Shown here: positions 7,631-16,333 of the stretch, one piece after another
Position numbering within the stretch: position 1 is the first letter of the stretch
How the letters are laid out: the number at the start of each line of letters is the position of its first letter
From: Pseudolabrys sp. Root1462
GTDB lineage: Bacteria; Pseudomonadota; Alphaproteobacteria; Rhizobiales; Xanthobacteraceae
Direction: 5' to 3'
Assembly (NCBI RefSeq): GCF_001426945.1
Contig: NZ_LMFS01000003.1
Location: 613,115 to 677,114, forward strand
Length of the DNA stretch: 64,000 bases
Position numbers and translations under genes: made by a program
The notes under the pieces: generated by a model
The model's database searches: none
What the model saw: only the letters and a program-made list of their open reading frames with translations
Told to the model about the DNA's origin: nothing

Positions 7631-9972
7631 GGTGCTCTCTCGGCGTTGCGCAGCAGCGCGCGGATGCGCTGCGGGGTTGCCGGAATGGTGTCGATTTCGA
7701 CATTGAACGGCGTCAGCGCATCATTGATGGCGTTGACGATGGCGGCCGGCGGCCCGATCGTGCCGCCTTCGCCGAGGCCCTTGGCCTTGGTAATGGACTG
7801 CGTCGATGGCGTTTCCATGTGGTGCAGTTCGATCGGCGGCACTTCATGCGCAGTCGGCGGCATGTAATCGGCGAGATTGGCGGTGAGGATCGCGCCGCTG
7901 TCGTCGTAGACGATCTCTTCGAGCAGGGCGTTGCCGATGCCCTGCACGACGCCGCCATGCACCTGACCGTCGGCGATCATCGGATTGATGATGCGGCCGG
8001 CGTCTTCCGCGACCAGATAGCGCTCGATCCTGACGTGGCCGGTCTCGGGATCGAGCCGCACGATGGCGACGTGGCAGGCATTCGAGAAAGTGCCCGGCGG
8101 ATCGTAGGTGCCGCTCTCGGAGAGGCCGGGTTCGATCTCGCCCTTGAAGCGATGCGTCTGCGTATAGGCTTCACGCGCCATCGCCGCGATGGAGACTTCG
8201 CGGTCGGTGCCGGCGACCTTGGCCTTGCCGTCCGCAAGCACGATGTCGGTCTCGGCCGCTTCCAGCATGTGGCCGGCGATCTTCAGAAGCTTGGCGCGGA
8301 TCTTCCGCGACGCGATCAAGGTCGCGCCGCCGGAAATCACCAGCGAGCGTGACGCAAAGGTGCCCCAACCGTAGGGCGCTGTGTCGGTGTCGCCATGAAC
8401 GACCTTGATCATCCCCGGTGGCACGCCGATCTCGTCGGCGATGATCTGCGCCAGCGTGGTGCGCAGGCCCTGGCCGTGCGGCGAGGAGCCGATGCGCGCC
8501 TCGACGAAGCCGGATGGGTCGACCGTGACATGCACCGTCTCCCAGCCCGGCGTGATCGCCATGCCGCGTGCCGCGAAGGCCGGCGAGCCATAGCCGGTGC
8601 GCTCGGAGAAGGTTGCAAAGCCGATGCCGAGATATTCGCCCTTCTCGCGCGCCAGTTGCTGGCGGGCGCGGAACGCCGGCACGTTGATGGCCTCGACCGC
8701 CATCTCCATGGTCTGGCGATAGCTCGCTTCGTCGTATTCGAGACCCGTCGCCGACTTGTAGGGAAACGTCGTAATCAGGTTGCGGCGGCGAATATCGATG
8801 CAATCGATGGCGAAGGCCTTGGCTGCCTTGTCCATCAGCCGTTCGAGCGTGAAAGTGATCACCGGGCGCGACACACCGCGATAGGCGGCCATGGTGCAGG
8901 TGTTGGTCAGCGCGCCGCGCGCGACGCACTGATACTGCTGCACATCATAGGGGCCCGGCATCTCCGCCATCGCCATCAGCGGCTCGACGCCGGAGGTGGT
9001 GGGGAAGCACGAATAGGCGCCGACATTCGACAAGACGTCGGCGCGCAGCGCCAGCAGCTTCGCATCCTTGTCGAAGGCGCCTTCCAAAGCGATGTACTGG
9101 TCGCGCGAGTGGAACGAGGCGATCAGGTTCTCGCGGCGGTCCTCGGTCCAGCCGACCGACGACTTCAGGTGCCGCGCCAGCCACGTCACCAGCACATATT
9201 CGGCGCATAGCGACATCTTCTGGCCGAAGCCGCCGCCGACATCGGGCGCGACGACGCGCAGGTCGCTTTCCGGCATGCCGAGACAGTCGGCGATCGCCGT
9301 ACGCATCAAATGCGGCATTTGCGTCGTGCAATGCAGCGTGATGCGGCCGGTGATGGAATCATACGCCGCGTGCGCCGCGCGCGCTTCCATCGGCGTGGCG
9401 TTCTGCCGGTTGGAGCGGGCGTCGATCTTCACGATTTTCGCCGCACCCGCCCAGACCTCGTCGAAGCCGGGCGTCTTCACTTCGCCCTTGAGGATGACGT
9501 TGCCCGGCGCCTCGGCATGGATCTGCCGTGCCCCGTCGGCGACGGCGGCGCGGCTGTCGACCAACGGCAACGCGTCTTCGATCTCGATCTCGACGAGATC
9601 GGCGATGTCCTCGGCCTCTTCCTCGCTCGCCGCCACCACGGCGGCGATCGCCTCACCGACGAAGCGGACTTCGCCGTCGGCAAGGATCGGCTGGCCGACC
9701 GGTCGGTAACTGAATTTGTGCAGCATCGGCGTGATCTTCTTCACGCCTTTGATGTCGGCGGCGGTGATCACCATGGCGTCATCCGGCGCGGTGATGCCCT
9801 TGATCGTGCCCGCGGCATTGGGGCTGCGCACGAAGCGCACCCAGTGCGCGGCCGGCAGGTCGGCGGTGAAGCGGCCTTTGCCGCGCACCAGAGCCGGATC
9901 TTCCAGCCGGCGAATCGAGCGGCCGACCCACTTCATGCCATCGCCGCCGGAGCCTTTGGTATGCGCGGTCAT
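7627..9972 (-). CDS. Xanthine dehydrogenase-family molybdopterin-binding subunit (first CoxL-like subunit)
   Basis: A 781-residue large subunit. It has VGRSIRRLEDPALVRGKGRF at the start, VAPDVGGGFGQKMSL for Mo-cofactor binding, the active-site loop MAAYRGVSRPV, and KGLGEGGTIGPP with the catalytic Glu. The loop resembles AYRGAGR (form II, CODH-like aldehyde/heterocycle oxidases), not the AYxCSFR of form I CO dehydrogenase. The start at 9972 overlaps the FAD-subunit stop by ATGA; the ATG at 9936 is possible. With the FAD and Fe-S subunits it makes a complete LMS heterotrimer. The second large subunit downstream differs clearly in length and loop sequence, so this is not a recent duplicate. Confidence 0.91.
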   Translation of the reverse strand: MTAHTKGSGGDGMKWVGRSIRRLEDPALVRGKGRFTADLPAAHWVRFVRSPNAAGTIKGITAPDDAMVITAADIKGVKKITPMLHKFSYRPVGQPILADGEVRFVGEAIAAVVAASEEEAEDIADLVEIEIEDALPLVDSRAAVADGARQIHAEAPGNVILKGEVKTPGFDEVWAGAAKIVKIDARSNRQNATPMEARAAHAAYDSITGRITLHCTTQMPHLMRTAIADCLGMPESDLRVVAPDVGGGFGQKMSLCAEYVLVTWLARHLKSSVGWTEDRRENLIASFHSRDQYIALEGAFDKDAKLLALRADVLSNVGAYSCFPTTSGVEPLMAMAEMPGPYDVQQYQCVARGALTNTCTMAAYRGVSRPVITFTLERLMDKAAKAFAIDCIDIRRRNLITTFPYKSATGLEYDEASYRQTMEMAVEAINVPAFRARQQLAREKGEYLGIGFATFSERTGYGSPAFAARGMAITPGWETVHVTVDPSGFVEARIGSSPHGQGLRTTLAQIIADEIGVPPGMIKVVHGDTDTAPYGWGTFASRSLVISGGATLIASRKIRAKLLKIAGHMLEAAETDIVLADGKAKVAGTDREVSIAAMAREAYTQTHRFKGEIEPGLSESGTYDPPGTFSNACHVAIVRLDPETGHVRIERYLVAEDAGRIINPMIADGQVHGGVVQGIGNALLEEIVYDDSGAILTANLADYMPPTAHEVPPIELHHMETPSTQSITKAKGLGEGGTIGPPAAIVNAINDALTPFNVEIDTIPATPQRIRALLRNAERAP

Positions 9973-10826
9973 GTGAGTGAATGCTCGAGCGCGCGGCGTA
10001 CCACGACGCGCACCAGATCGCGGCGATAGTCGGCGTCGGTCTGGTGATCAACGAGCGGTTCGATGGCGCGGCTCGCCGCTTCGCCGGCGGCGCGGAAGGC
10101 GGCGTCACCGGCTGCCTTGCCGTTGAGCTCTGCTTCCGCCTCCGGGATGCGGCGCGGCGAAGCCTCGGCGCCGCCGAGGCCGACGCGCGCGTCGACGATC
10201 TTGCCGCCATCGAGCCGGTAGGTAACGAGCGAAGCGGACATGGCGAAGTCGCCGGCACGGCGGCTGAATTCGTAGAAGCCGAACCTCGCGTCAGCCGGCA
10301 GCAGCGGCAGGCGCACCTCGGCAAGCAGTTCGTCTTCTTTGAGGTGCGTGGACATGATGCCGTCGAAGAATTCGGCGGCCTTAATCTCGCGCGTTCCATT
10401 GATGCTTTTTGCCACCATCACGGCATCGAGCGTCGCCGCGGTCAGACACCATTCCGACGACGGGTCGGCATGCGCGAGGCTGCCGCAGAACGTGCCGCGC
10501 ATGCGGATCGGATAATGCGCGATGTGCCGCGCCACATAAGCGAGCAGGGCGCCGAGCGGATTGCCGGTCACCGGCTTGTGGAAGGCGGCGTGCCGGACGC
10601 GGGCGCCGATCGTCAGCGCCTTGCCGTCGTCGGCGATCTTGTCGAGGCCTTCGACCTCGTTGATGTCCACCAGATGCGCCGGCTTGGCGAGCCGGAACGC
10701 CATGATCGGCACCAGGCTCTGCCCTCCGGCCAGAATGCGGCCGTCATCGCCGGCGACGTCGGCCAGGATTTTCAGGGCCTCGTCGAGGCTGCGCGGGACA
10801 TGGCGGACGAAGGGCGCGGGCTTCAT
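9969..10826 (-). CDS. FAD-binding medium subunit of a molybdenum hydroxylase (CoxM-like)
   Basis: A 285-residue subunit from the ATG at 10826 (MKPAPF...); an ATG at 10844 gives six more residues. The first FAD motif is GRILAGGQSLVPIMAFRL, matching the AGGxSL motif of the family. The second FAD loop reads RGTFCGSLAHADPSSEW, where many relatives have TIGG. Both are in the usual order with the C-terminal CO-dehydrogenase-flavoprotein domain after them. It is the first gene of the coupled M-L-S-L unit. It should pass electrons to the final acceptor from the Fe-S subunit. Confidence 0.92.
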   Translation of the reverse strand: MKPAPFVRHVPRSLDEALKILADVAGDDGRILAGGQSLVPIMAFRLAKPAHLVDINEVEGLDKIADDGKALTIGARVRHAAFHKPVTGNPLGALLAYVARHIAHYPIRMRGTFCGSLAHADPSSEWCLTAATLDAVMVAKSINGTREIKAAEFFDGIMSTHLKEDELLAEVRLPLLPADARFGFYEFSRRAGDFAMSASLVTYRLDGGKIVDARVGLGGAEASPRRIPEAEAELNGKAAGDAAFRAAGEAASRAIEPLVDHQTDADYRRDLVRVVVRRALEHSLT

Positions 10827-10958
10827 GCGGCGTCGTTCCTGCACGCGCGCGGGACCCGGAAAACAGGCCGTCCGTCCGGGATCGCGCGCTCCGAGATTGT
10901 GTGTATGCTAACGATCTCGGTTCGTCGGAGTCAACGGTATGCTTCCGCGGAAGCGGCG

Positions 10959-11276
10959 TCAGGGCTTTGTCGGCTTGGCGTGCGTCCGCACGACCGTGTC
11001 CGGAGTGCCGTCACCGTTCACATCCTGGGTACTGATCGACGCGCCGCGCTTCCTCGGTTTCGGCTTGGGCGGCGCGACGACGACTGTGTCGGGCGTGCCG
11101 TCGCCGTCGATATCCTGGCTGTCCATCGTCACGCCGCCGGACGGGCTGTTCTTCTTGACCCCGGTCTTGCGCACGACGTGATGCTTCGATTTGGGCCCCG
11201 GCCTGGCCTCGGCCATGGGCGCGACGATCAGACCCATCGAGATGAGGCAGGCAAGAGCGAGGAAATCCGTTTTCAT
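10959..11276 (-). CDS. Small secreted protein with two Ca-binding-loop-like repeats
   Basis: A 105-residue protein of unknown function. A signal peptide covers about residues 1-24 (MKTDFLALACLISMG... ending AEA). The mature part is basic and Pro/Lys-rich. It contains two near-identical 12-residue motifs, DIDGDGTPDTVV and DVNGDGTPDTVV, separated by a Pro/Lys/Arg-rich spacer. Asp/Asn at alternating positions followed by a later Asp resembles the DxDxDG calcium loops of dockerin, EF-hand and thrombospondin-3 repeats. It sits on the same strand between the isomerase gene and the FAD-subunit gene. A structural or metal-binding role outside the membrane is an inference. Confidence 0.72.
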   Translation of the reverse strand: MKTDFLALACLISMGLIVAPMAEARPGPKSKHHVVRKTGVKKNSPSGGVTMDSQDIDGDGTPDTVVVAPPKPKPRKRGASISTQDVNGDGTPDTVVRTHAKPTKP

Positions 11277-11296
11277 CGATCCAGCGTCCGTTTGCG

Positions 11297-12088
11297 TTAC
11301 TTGCGGCCGCGGAAGTGCGGCTTCCGCTTTTCCATGAAGGCGCGCACGCCTTCGGCATAGTCGGGCGACATCACGGCCTCGCGCTGCAGATCCCGCTCGA
11401 GGTCCAGTTGTTCATCGAGCGAGTTGGTCGCCGAAGCGTCCAGCGCGCGCTTGATCAGTGCCAGTCCCTGCGTCGGCGCGGTGGCGAAATGCTGGCATGT
11501 GCGGATCGCTTCCGGCATCAGGTCCTTGTCGTTGAGGCAACGCCAGATCATGCCCCATTCGGCCGCGCGTTCGGCGGACACCTGTTGCGCGATCAGCATC
11601 AGCGCGCGAGCGCGCGCGTCGCCGATCAGCCGGGGCAAAATATAGGTGCCGCCGGAATCGGGCACGAGGCCGATGCGGGCGAAGGATTGCGTGAAACTGG
11701 CCGACTGCGCGGCGATGACGATATCGCAGGCCAGCGCAATGTTGACGCCGGCGCCGGCGGCGACGCCATTGACGGCGGCGACGACCGGGAAGGGCAGGGC
11801 ACGAAGTTTGCGCACCAGCGGATTGTAATATTTCTCCAGCGACTCGCGCGGCACCGGCTTTTCGCCCGGTTTCAGCAGCCGGTCGCTGAGATCCTGCCCG
11901 GCGCAGAAGCCACGGCCCGCGCCGGTGATCAGAAGCGCGCGGCAGTCCTCATCCGCTTCCGCTTCATCGATCGCGGCACGCAATTCCTCGTGCATCGCAT
12001 CGTTGAAGGCATTGAGCCGCTCCGGCCGGTTGAGCGTGACGATACGAAAGCCGGCTTCGCGCGTGACCAGGATGGATGGTTCGGACAT
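11297..12088 (-). CDS. Enoyl-CoA hydratase/isomerase family protein, PaaG-like
   Basis: A 263-residue crotonase-fold enzyme. The oxyanion-hole region is GAGRGFCAGQDLSDRLL and the second is AAGAGVNIALACDIVIA. The active-site strand reads ARIGLVPDSGGTYILPR. The Asp in PDSGG, without the usual hydratase Glu, is the pattern of PaaG-type 1,2-epoxyphenylacetyl-CoA isomerases and related dienoyl isomerases. Phenylacetate-type ring degradation is therefore possible, but none of the other paa genes is nearby. A dehydrogenase gene lies 27 bases upstream on the same strand, so they are probably co-transcribed. Confidence 0.88.
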   Translation of the reverse strand: MSEPSILVTREAGFRIVTLNRPERLNAFNDAMHEELRAAIDEAEADEDCRALLITGAGRGFCAGQDLSDRLLKPGEKPVPRESLEKYYNPLVRKLRALPFPVVAAVNGVAAGAGVNIALACDIVIAAQSASFTQSFARIGLVPDSGGTYILPRLIGDARARALMLIAQQVSAERAAEWGMIWRCLNDKDLMPEAIRTCQHFATAPTQGLALIKRALDASATNSLDEQLDLERDLQREAVMSPDYAEGVRAFMEKRKPHFRGRK

Positions 12089-12115
12089 GGAAAGCCTGCG
12101 AACGGAGAAACGCGT

Positions 12116-12955
12116 TTATCGCTTGAGGAATCGGTCGAGTACAGCGGTTTCCCGCTTTTCTCCGGCAACATCCGCGGCGATGTTTTCATAGAGCCTCGCG
12201 GCGGCCGACAGCATTTCGCTTTCCGGCCGATCGCTGCCGACGAAAGCGGCGATCTCGTCGAGTTCGGCGACCCAGCGATAGGCCTTGCCGTACATGCCAG
12301 GCACTGCGCGCTCGAAATAGGTCAGCAGTTCGCGCTGGCTATCGGCGAGTTCGGCGCGCAGGGCCTCGGCGGAACCGCCGCGCGTCGCCGCGAGCATCAT
12401 CGTGGCGCCAAGCGCGGTCAGGCCTTTGGTGATGCCGGCATAGGACATCTTCAGCGCCGACGCCGCGGTGAGCGGACCATCGAGCGGGCGAACAATAAGG
12501 CCGTAGTCGTTCAGTGTCGTCATGTCCCCGGCGCGCGGACCGGACACGTAGAACTTCGTCGCCGTTGAGCCCGGCTTGGGCGGCGGACCGATGATGCCGG
12601 CGTCGATGAAGCCACATCCGGTCGGTGCAATGATATCGGCCACCGCCTGCGCCGTCGGCGGCGAAACGGCGTTGCAATCCACGTAGATGGTCTTGCGCGG
12701 CGCGGCGGCGAGCGCCGGCGCCAGCCGCTCGGCCAGCGCCACGGCCTCGCCCGGCGGCAGGATCGTAAGGACGAAGTCGGCTTCCGCCAGTGCCCGGTCA
12801 TCCGCGTCGCGCATGCCGGCCTCGGTCGCCCGTTTGACGCTGGCCGGGCTGCGGCCGGCGAGCGAGGTGAGAACCGTGACGCCTTTGGCCGTGAGACATT
12901 GGGCGACGCCGGCCCCCATGGCGCCTGCGGCAATAATGGCAATGGTCGGCGGCAT
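12116..12955 (-). CDS. NAD(P)-dependent oxidoreductase, 3-hydroxyisobutyrate dehydrogenase-like with DUF1932-type C-terminus
   Basis: A 279-residue protein. The N-terminal Rossmann fold has the dinucleotide loop IIAAGAMGAGVA near residue 6, a variant of GxGxMG. The middle segment has ILPPGEAVALAERL and FIDAGIIGPPPKPG, the substrate-loop pattern of beta-hydroxyacid dehydrogenases. The C-terminal all-helical region (SYAGITKGLTALGATMML) carries the conserved catalytic Lys region and resembles the DUF1932 class. It is the first gene of a minus-strand run leading to the isomerase and the hydroxylase genes. The substrate is unknown. Confidence 0.84.
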   Translation of the reverse strand: MPPTIAIIAAGAMGAGVAQCLTAKGVTVLTSLAGRSPASVKRATEAGMRDADDRALAEADFVLTILPPGEAVALAERLAPALAAAPRKTIYVDCNAVSPPTAQAVADIIAPTGCGFIDAGIIGPPPKPGSTATKFYVSGPRAGDMTTLNDYGLIVRPLDGPLTAASALKMSYAGITKGLTALGATMMLAATRGGSAEALRAELADSQRELLTYFERAVPGMYGKAYRWVAELDEIAAFVGSDRPESEMLSAAARLYENIAADVAGEKRETAVLDRFLKR

Positions 12956-13154
12956 CGATTGTCCTTCTGATCGGCTGCGGGATCGCGAGGGGCGTGAGGC
13001 GTTCTACGGCGGCAGCGACCCTTGCGCCATGGATGTTAAGCCTCGCCACAACTGGAATTATAGTTCAACCGGGCCGCCCGCCAAACCGCGATAGCATCAG
13101 CAAGCCGTAGACGGTTCGGCGGAAATTCAGCTAGGCTGTCCGGCGAAAGCAAAA

Positions 13155-13170
13155 TGGTCCGAAGTGACCA
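13155..13170. promoter_or_regulatory. Short palindrome upstream of livK-like gene
   Basis: TGGTC at 13155-13159 and GACCA at 13166-13170 are perfect inverted arms with six bases between. The site is directly before the ribosome binding site (GGGGAGGA, 13172-13179) of the binding-protein gene at 13187. It could be an operator, but short arms like this can occur by chance. Confidence 0.3.
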
Positions 13171-13186
13171 AAGGGGAGGAATTAAA

Positions 13187-14362
13187 ATGCGTAACGCGCT
13201 CCTGGCGGCCACTGCCGTCGCTCTGCTGGCGGCTCAGCCCGCGCTGGCACAGCAAAAATCGATCAAAATCGGCTTCGTCTCGACCTTCAGCGGTCCGACG
13301 GCGGTGATCGGCAACGACATGCGCAATTCGTTCGAACTGGCGCTCGATCACATGGGCCGCAAGATGGGCGGCATCCCGGTCGAGGTCATCTACGAAGACG
13401 ACGCGCAGAAGCCCGATGTCGGCAAGCAGAAGACCGAGAAGCTGATCGAAAGCGACAAGGTCGATTTCATCACCGGCTATATCTGGTCGAACGTGATGCT
13501 CGCCGCGCTTAAGCCGGCCGTCGATTCCAAGACCTTCATCATCAGCGCCAATGCCGGGCCGTCGCAGATCGCCGGCGAATTGTGCTCGCCGTATTTCTTC
13601 TCGACCTCGTGGCAGAACGACCAGACGCCGCAGGCCATGGGCCTCTACATGAATCAGAAGAACGTGAAGAGCGTCTTCCTGATCGGCCCGAACTATGCCG
13701 CCGGCAAGGACATGCTGGCGGGCGTCGCCTCGACCTTCAAGGGCAAGGTGGTTGGCCAGGAACTCACGACGTGGCCATCGCAGCTCGACTTCTCCGCCGA
13801 ACTGGCCAAGGCCAAGGCTTCCGGCGCTGAATCGATCTTCGTGTTCTATCCCGGCGCCGCCGGCGTGCAGTTCCTCAACCAGTATGCCGCGTCCGGTCTC
13901 AAGGGCTCGGTGCCGCTCTACACCGCCTTCACCATCGACGAACTGTCGCTGCCGCTGCAGAAGGACAATGCGATCGGCGTGCCGGGCGCGCAGGAGTGGG
14001 TCAACGACCTGCCGAACGAGCAGAACAAGAAGTTCGTTGCCGACTACCGCAAGAAGTACACCGGCTTGCGCCCGACCTATTACGGCGCCCAGGCTTACGA
14101 CGCGGCGCAGCTCATCAACTCGGCCGTCGTCGCCACCAAGGGCAACCTGTCGGACAAGGCGGCTGTGCAGAAGGCCATGGAAAAGGCCGACTTCAAGTCG
14201 CTGCGCGGCGGCTTCAAGTTCGGCAACAATCACTTCCCGATCCAGAACTTCTACCTGCAGGACGTGGTCAAGGACGCCGACGGCCAGCTCTCGCTGAAGA
14301 CCGTCGCGACCATCGTCAAGGACGACCAGGACCGCTTCCACGACAAGTGCCCGATGAAGTAA
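13187..14362 (+). CDS. Periplasmic substrate-binding protein of a Liv-type ABC transporter
   Basis: A 391-residue type I periplasmic binding protein. The start at 13187 is set by a strong ribosome binding site and a clean signal peptide (MRNALLAATAVALLAAQPALAQ). The mature protein begins KSIKIGFVSTFSGPTAVIGND, the usual LivK opening, and has GKQKTEKLIESDKVDFITG and QLDFSAELAKAKASGAESIFV typical of the family. It is the first gene of the second Liv operon, with a terminator-like hairpin between it and the permease genes, so it may be made in excess over the membrane parts. The substrate is probably an amino acid or aromatic acid. Confidence 0.92.
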   Translation: MRNALLAATAVALLAAQPALAQQKSIKIGFVSTFSGPTAVIGNDMRNSFELALDHMGRKMGGIPVEVIYEDDAQKPDVGKQKTEKLIESDKVDFITGYIWSNVMLAALKPAVDSKTFIISANAGPSQIAGELCSPYFFSTSWQNDQTPQAMGLYMNQKNVKSVFLIGPNYAAGKDMLAGVASTFKGKVVGQELTTWPSQLDFSAELAKAKASGAESIFVFYPGAAGVQFLNQYAASGLKGSVPLYTAFTIDELSLPLQKDNAIGVPGAQEWVNDLPNEQNKKFVADYRKKYTGLRPTYYGAQAYDAAQLINSAVVATKGNLSDKAAVQKAMEKADFKSLRGGFKFGNNHFPIQNFYLQDVVKDADGQLSLKTVATIVKDDQDRFHDKCPMK

Positions 14363-14384
14363 GCGGCACGGCCAAACGGCAAAG

Positions 14385-14420
14385 CGGCGGAAGCGCGAGC
14401 GTTTCCGCCGTTTTGTTTTA
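14385..14420 (+). terminator. Rho-independent terminator or attenuator between livK- and livH-like genes
   Basis: Eight-base perfect arms CGGCGGAA (14385-14392) and TTCCGCCG (14403-14410) are followed by TTTTGTTTTA. It lies inside the operon, 22 bases after the binding-protein stop and before the permease start at 14454. This would lower permease expression relative to the binding protein. Confidence 0.78.
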
Positions 14421-14453
14421 TAGTGGCTGCCTCACGATCGATCACCGAGGACC

Positions 14454-15368
14454 ATGACCCTTTTCATCGAGCAATGCCTCAACGGCCTGCAATTCGGCCT
14501 GCTGCTGTTCATGCTGGCGGCCGGATTGACGCTGGTGTTCGGCATCATGGATCTGGTAAATCTGGCGCATGGCTCGCTCTACATGGTTGGCGCCTATTTC
14601 GCGGCGACCTTCACCGCCTTCACCGGCAGTTTCGTGCTCGGCGCCGTGCTGGCGCTGCTCGCGACCCTGCTCGTCGGCATGGTGGTGGAGGTTGTCGCCA
14701 TGCGCCGGCTGTACGGCCGGGATCACCTCGACCACGTGCTCGGCACCTTCGGCCTCATCCTGTTCTTCAATGAGAGCGTTCGTCTGATCTGGGGCCCGGC
14801 CGGCCTGGCGTTGCCCCTGCCAGCCTGGCTGCAGCAGCCGATCTCGATCCTCGGCTTTCAGTATTCGGCCTACAAGTTCTCGATCATCGTGGTGTCGCTG
14901 ATCGTCGCCGGTGGCCTCTACGCGCTGGTGATGCGCACGCGTATCGGCATGCTGATCCGCGCCGGCGCCTCCAACCGCGAAATGGTCGGCGCGCTCGGCG
15001 TCAACATCAAGCTGCTCTATACGCTGGTGTTCGGCCTCGGTGCGGCGCTCGCCGGCCTGGCCGGGTTGATGCAGGCGCCGATCCTTACCGTCCAGATCGG
15101 CATGGGCGAGAACATCCTGATCCTTGCCTTCGTCATCACCGTGATCGGCGGCATCGGCTCAATCCGCGGCGCGCTGGTCGCGGCGCTGCTGGTCGGCTTC
15201 ATCGACACGCTCGGCCGCTCTTATCTGCCGGACATGCTGCGCGAGGTGCTCAGCCCGGCGGCGGCCTCGACCTTGGCGCCGGCGCTGTCGTCCATGCTGA
15301 TCTACCTGCTGATGGCGATCGTCCTCATCGTGAAGCCCGAAGGCCTGTTCTCGGCGGGGCAGCGCTGA
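14454..15368 (+). CDS. Liv-type ABC transporter permease (LivH family)
   Basis: A 304-residue polytopic inner-membrane protein. It begins with LFIEQCLNGLQFGLLLFMLAAG and has MDLVNLAHGSLYMVGAY, the usual LivH opening. The cytoplasmic coupling loop reads GASNREMVGALGVNIK, and the C-terminus has IGGIGSIRGALVAALLVGF. Length and motifs are normal. It shares one base with the next permease (stop TGA at 15366-15368, start ATG at 15368). The arrangement contrasts with the fused permease of the first Liv cluster. Confidence 0.93.
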   Translation: MTLFIEQCLNGLQFGLLLFMLAAGLTLVFGIMDLVNLAHGSLYMVGAYFAATFTAFTGSFVLGAVLALLATLLVGMVVEVVAMRRLYGRDHLDHVLGTFGLILFFNESVRLIWGPAGLALPLPAWLQQPISILGFQYSAYKFSIIVVSLIVAGGLYALVMRTRIGMLIRAGASNREMVGALGVNIKLLYTLVFGLGAALAGLAGLMQAPILTVQIGMGENILILAFVITVIGGIGSIRGALVAALLVGFIDTLGRSYLPDMLREVLSPAAASTLAPALSSMLIYLLMAIVLIVKPEGLFSAGQR

Positions 15369-16333
15369 TGCCGCCGCTCACGTTTCGCAACGTCCTCGTT
15401 GCCGTCCTGCTGATCGCGCTGGTGCTGCTGCCGGTCTATTCGCACCTCGCCGGCGACCGCTTCGCACTGACGCTGTTTACCCGCATCGTCATCATGGCGC
15501 TCGCGGCCGTCAGTCTCAATCTGATCCTCGGCTTCGGCGGCATGATGAGCTTCGGCCACGCCGTTTACCTCGGCATCGGCGGTTATGCGGTCGGCGCGCT
15601 GGCCAATGAAGGCGTCTATAGCGGCTTTGTCCAATGGCCGGTGGTGATCCTCGCCTCGGCGCTGTTCGCGCTGGTGATCGGCGCGCTCAGTCTGCGCACG
15701 CGCGGCGTCTATTTCATCATGATCACGCTCGCCTTCGCGCAGATGGCCTATTACATCTTCGCCGGCATCGCCCGCTACGGCGGCGACGACGGCCTCACGA
15801 TTTACAAGCGCAGCCAGTTCGTCGACCCGCTGAACCTGTCGAACAAGACGCAGTTCTATTATGTCTGCCTGACGATCCTGTTCGCGGCGATCTATCTCGT
15901 CTACCGGCTGATCAATTCCCGCTTCGGCATGGTCCTGCAGGGCGTGCGCTCGAACGAAGTGCGCATGCGCGCCGTCGGTTTCCCGACCTATCGCTACAAG
16001 CTGACCGCCTTCGTCATCGCCGGCGTGCTGTGCGGCCTGTCGGGCGCGCTGCTCGCCAACCAGGCCGACTTCGTTTCGCCATCGGTGATGTACTGGACGC
16101 GTTCCGGCGACCTCATCATCATGGTCGTCCTTGGCGGCATGGGCACCGTGGTCGGCCCGGTGATGGGCGCCATCGCGCTGTTGGTGCTCGAAGAGGTGCT
16201 GTCGGGTTTCACCGAATATTGGCAGATCATCCTCGGGCCGCTGCTGCTCCTGGTCGTGCTGTTCGCCCGCGGCGGCATCGACGGTCTCCTCGGCATGTTG
16301 AGCGAACGCTTCCCGGCGCGGAGGCCGTCATGA
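15368..16333 (+). CDS. Liv-type ABC transporter permease (LivM family)
   Basis: A 321-residue permease with the LivM pattern: LNLILGFGGMMSFGHAVYLGIGGYAVGAL, then YFIMITLAFAQMAYYIFAG, then the coupling loop GVRSNEVRMRAVGFPTYR, and VVLGGMGTVVGPVMGA near the end. It overlaps LivH by one base and the following ATP-binding gene by ATGA (16330-16333). It forms the membrane channel with the preceding protein. Confidence 0.93.
   Translation: MPPLTFRNVLVAVLLIALVLLPVYSHLAGDRFALTLFTRIVIMALAAVSLNLILGFGGMMSFGHAVYLGIGGYAVGALANEGVYSGFVQWPVVILASALFALVIGALSLRTRGVYFIMITLAFAQMAYYIFAGIARYGGDDGLTIYKRSQFVDPLNLSNKTQFYYVCLTILFAAIYLVYRLINSRFGMVLQGVRSNEVRMRAVGFPTYRYKLTAFVIAGVLCGLSGALLANQADFVSPSVMYWTRSGDLIIMVVLGGMGTVVGPVMGAIALLVLEEVLSGFTEYWQIILGPLLLLVVLFARGGIDGLLGMLSERFPARRPS

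Noticed and set aside
6098-7867. Long open frame (589 codons) opposite the Mo-hydroxylase genes
   Set aside because: Antisense to two conserved genes and with the same shadow composition; no start signal.
4865-10826. Form I CO dehydrogenase (coxMSL)
   Set aside because: Neither large subunit has the AYxCSFR loop with the Cu-bound cysteine; the loops read AYRGVSRP and TYRAPGRYE. The gene order M-L-S-L also differs from coxMSL.
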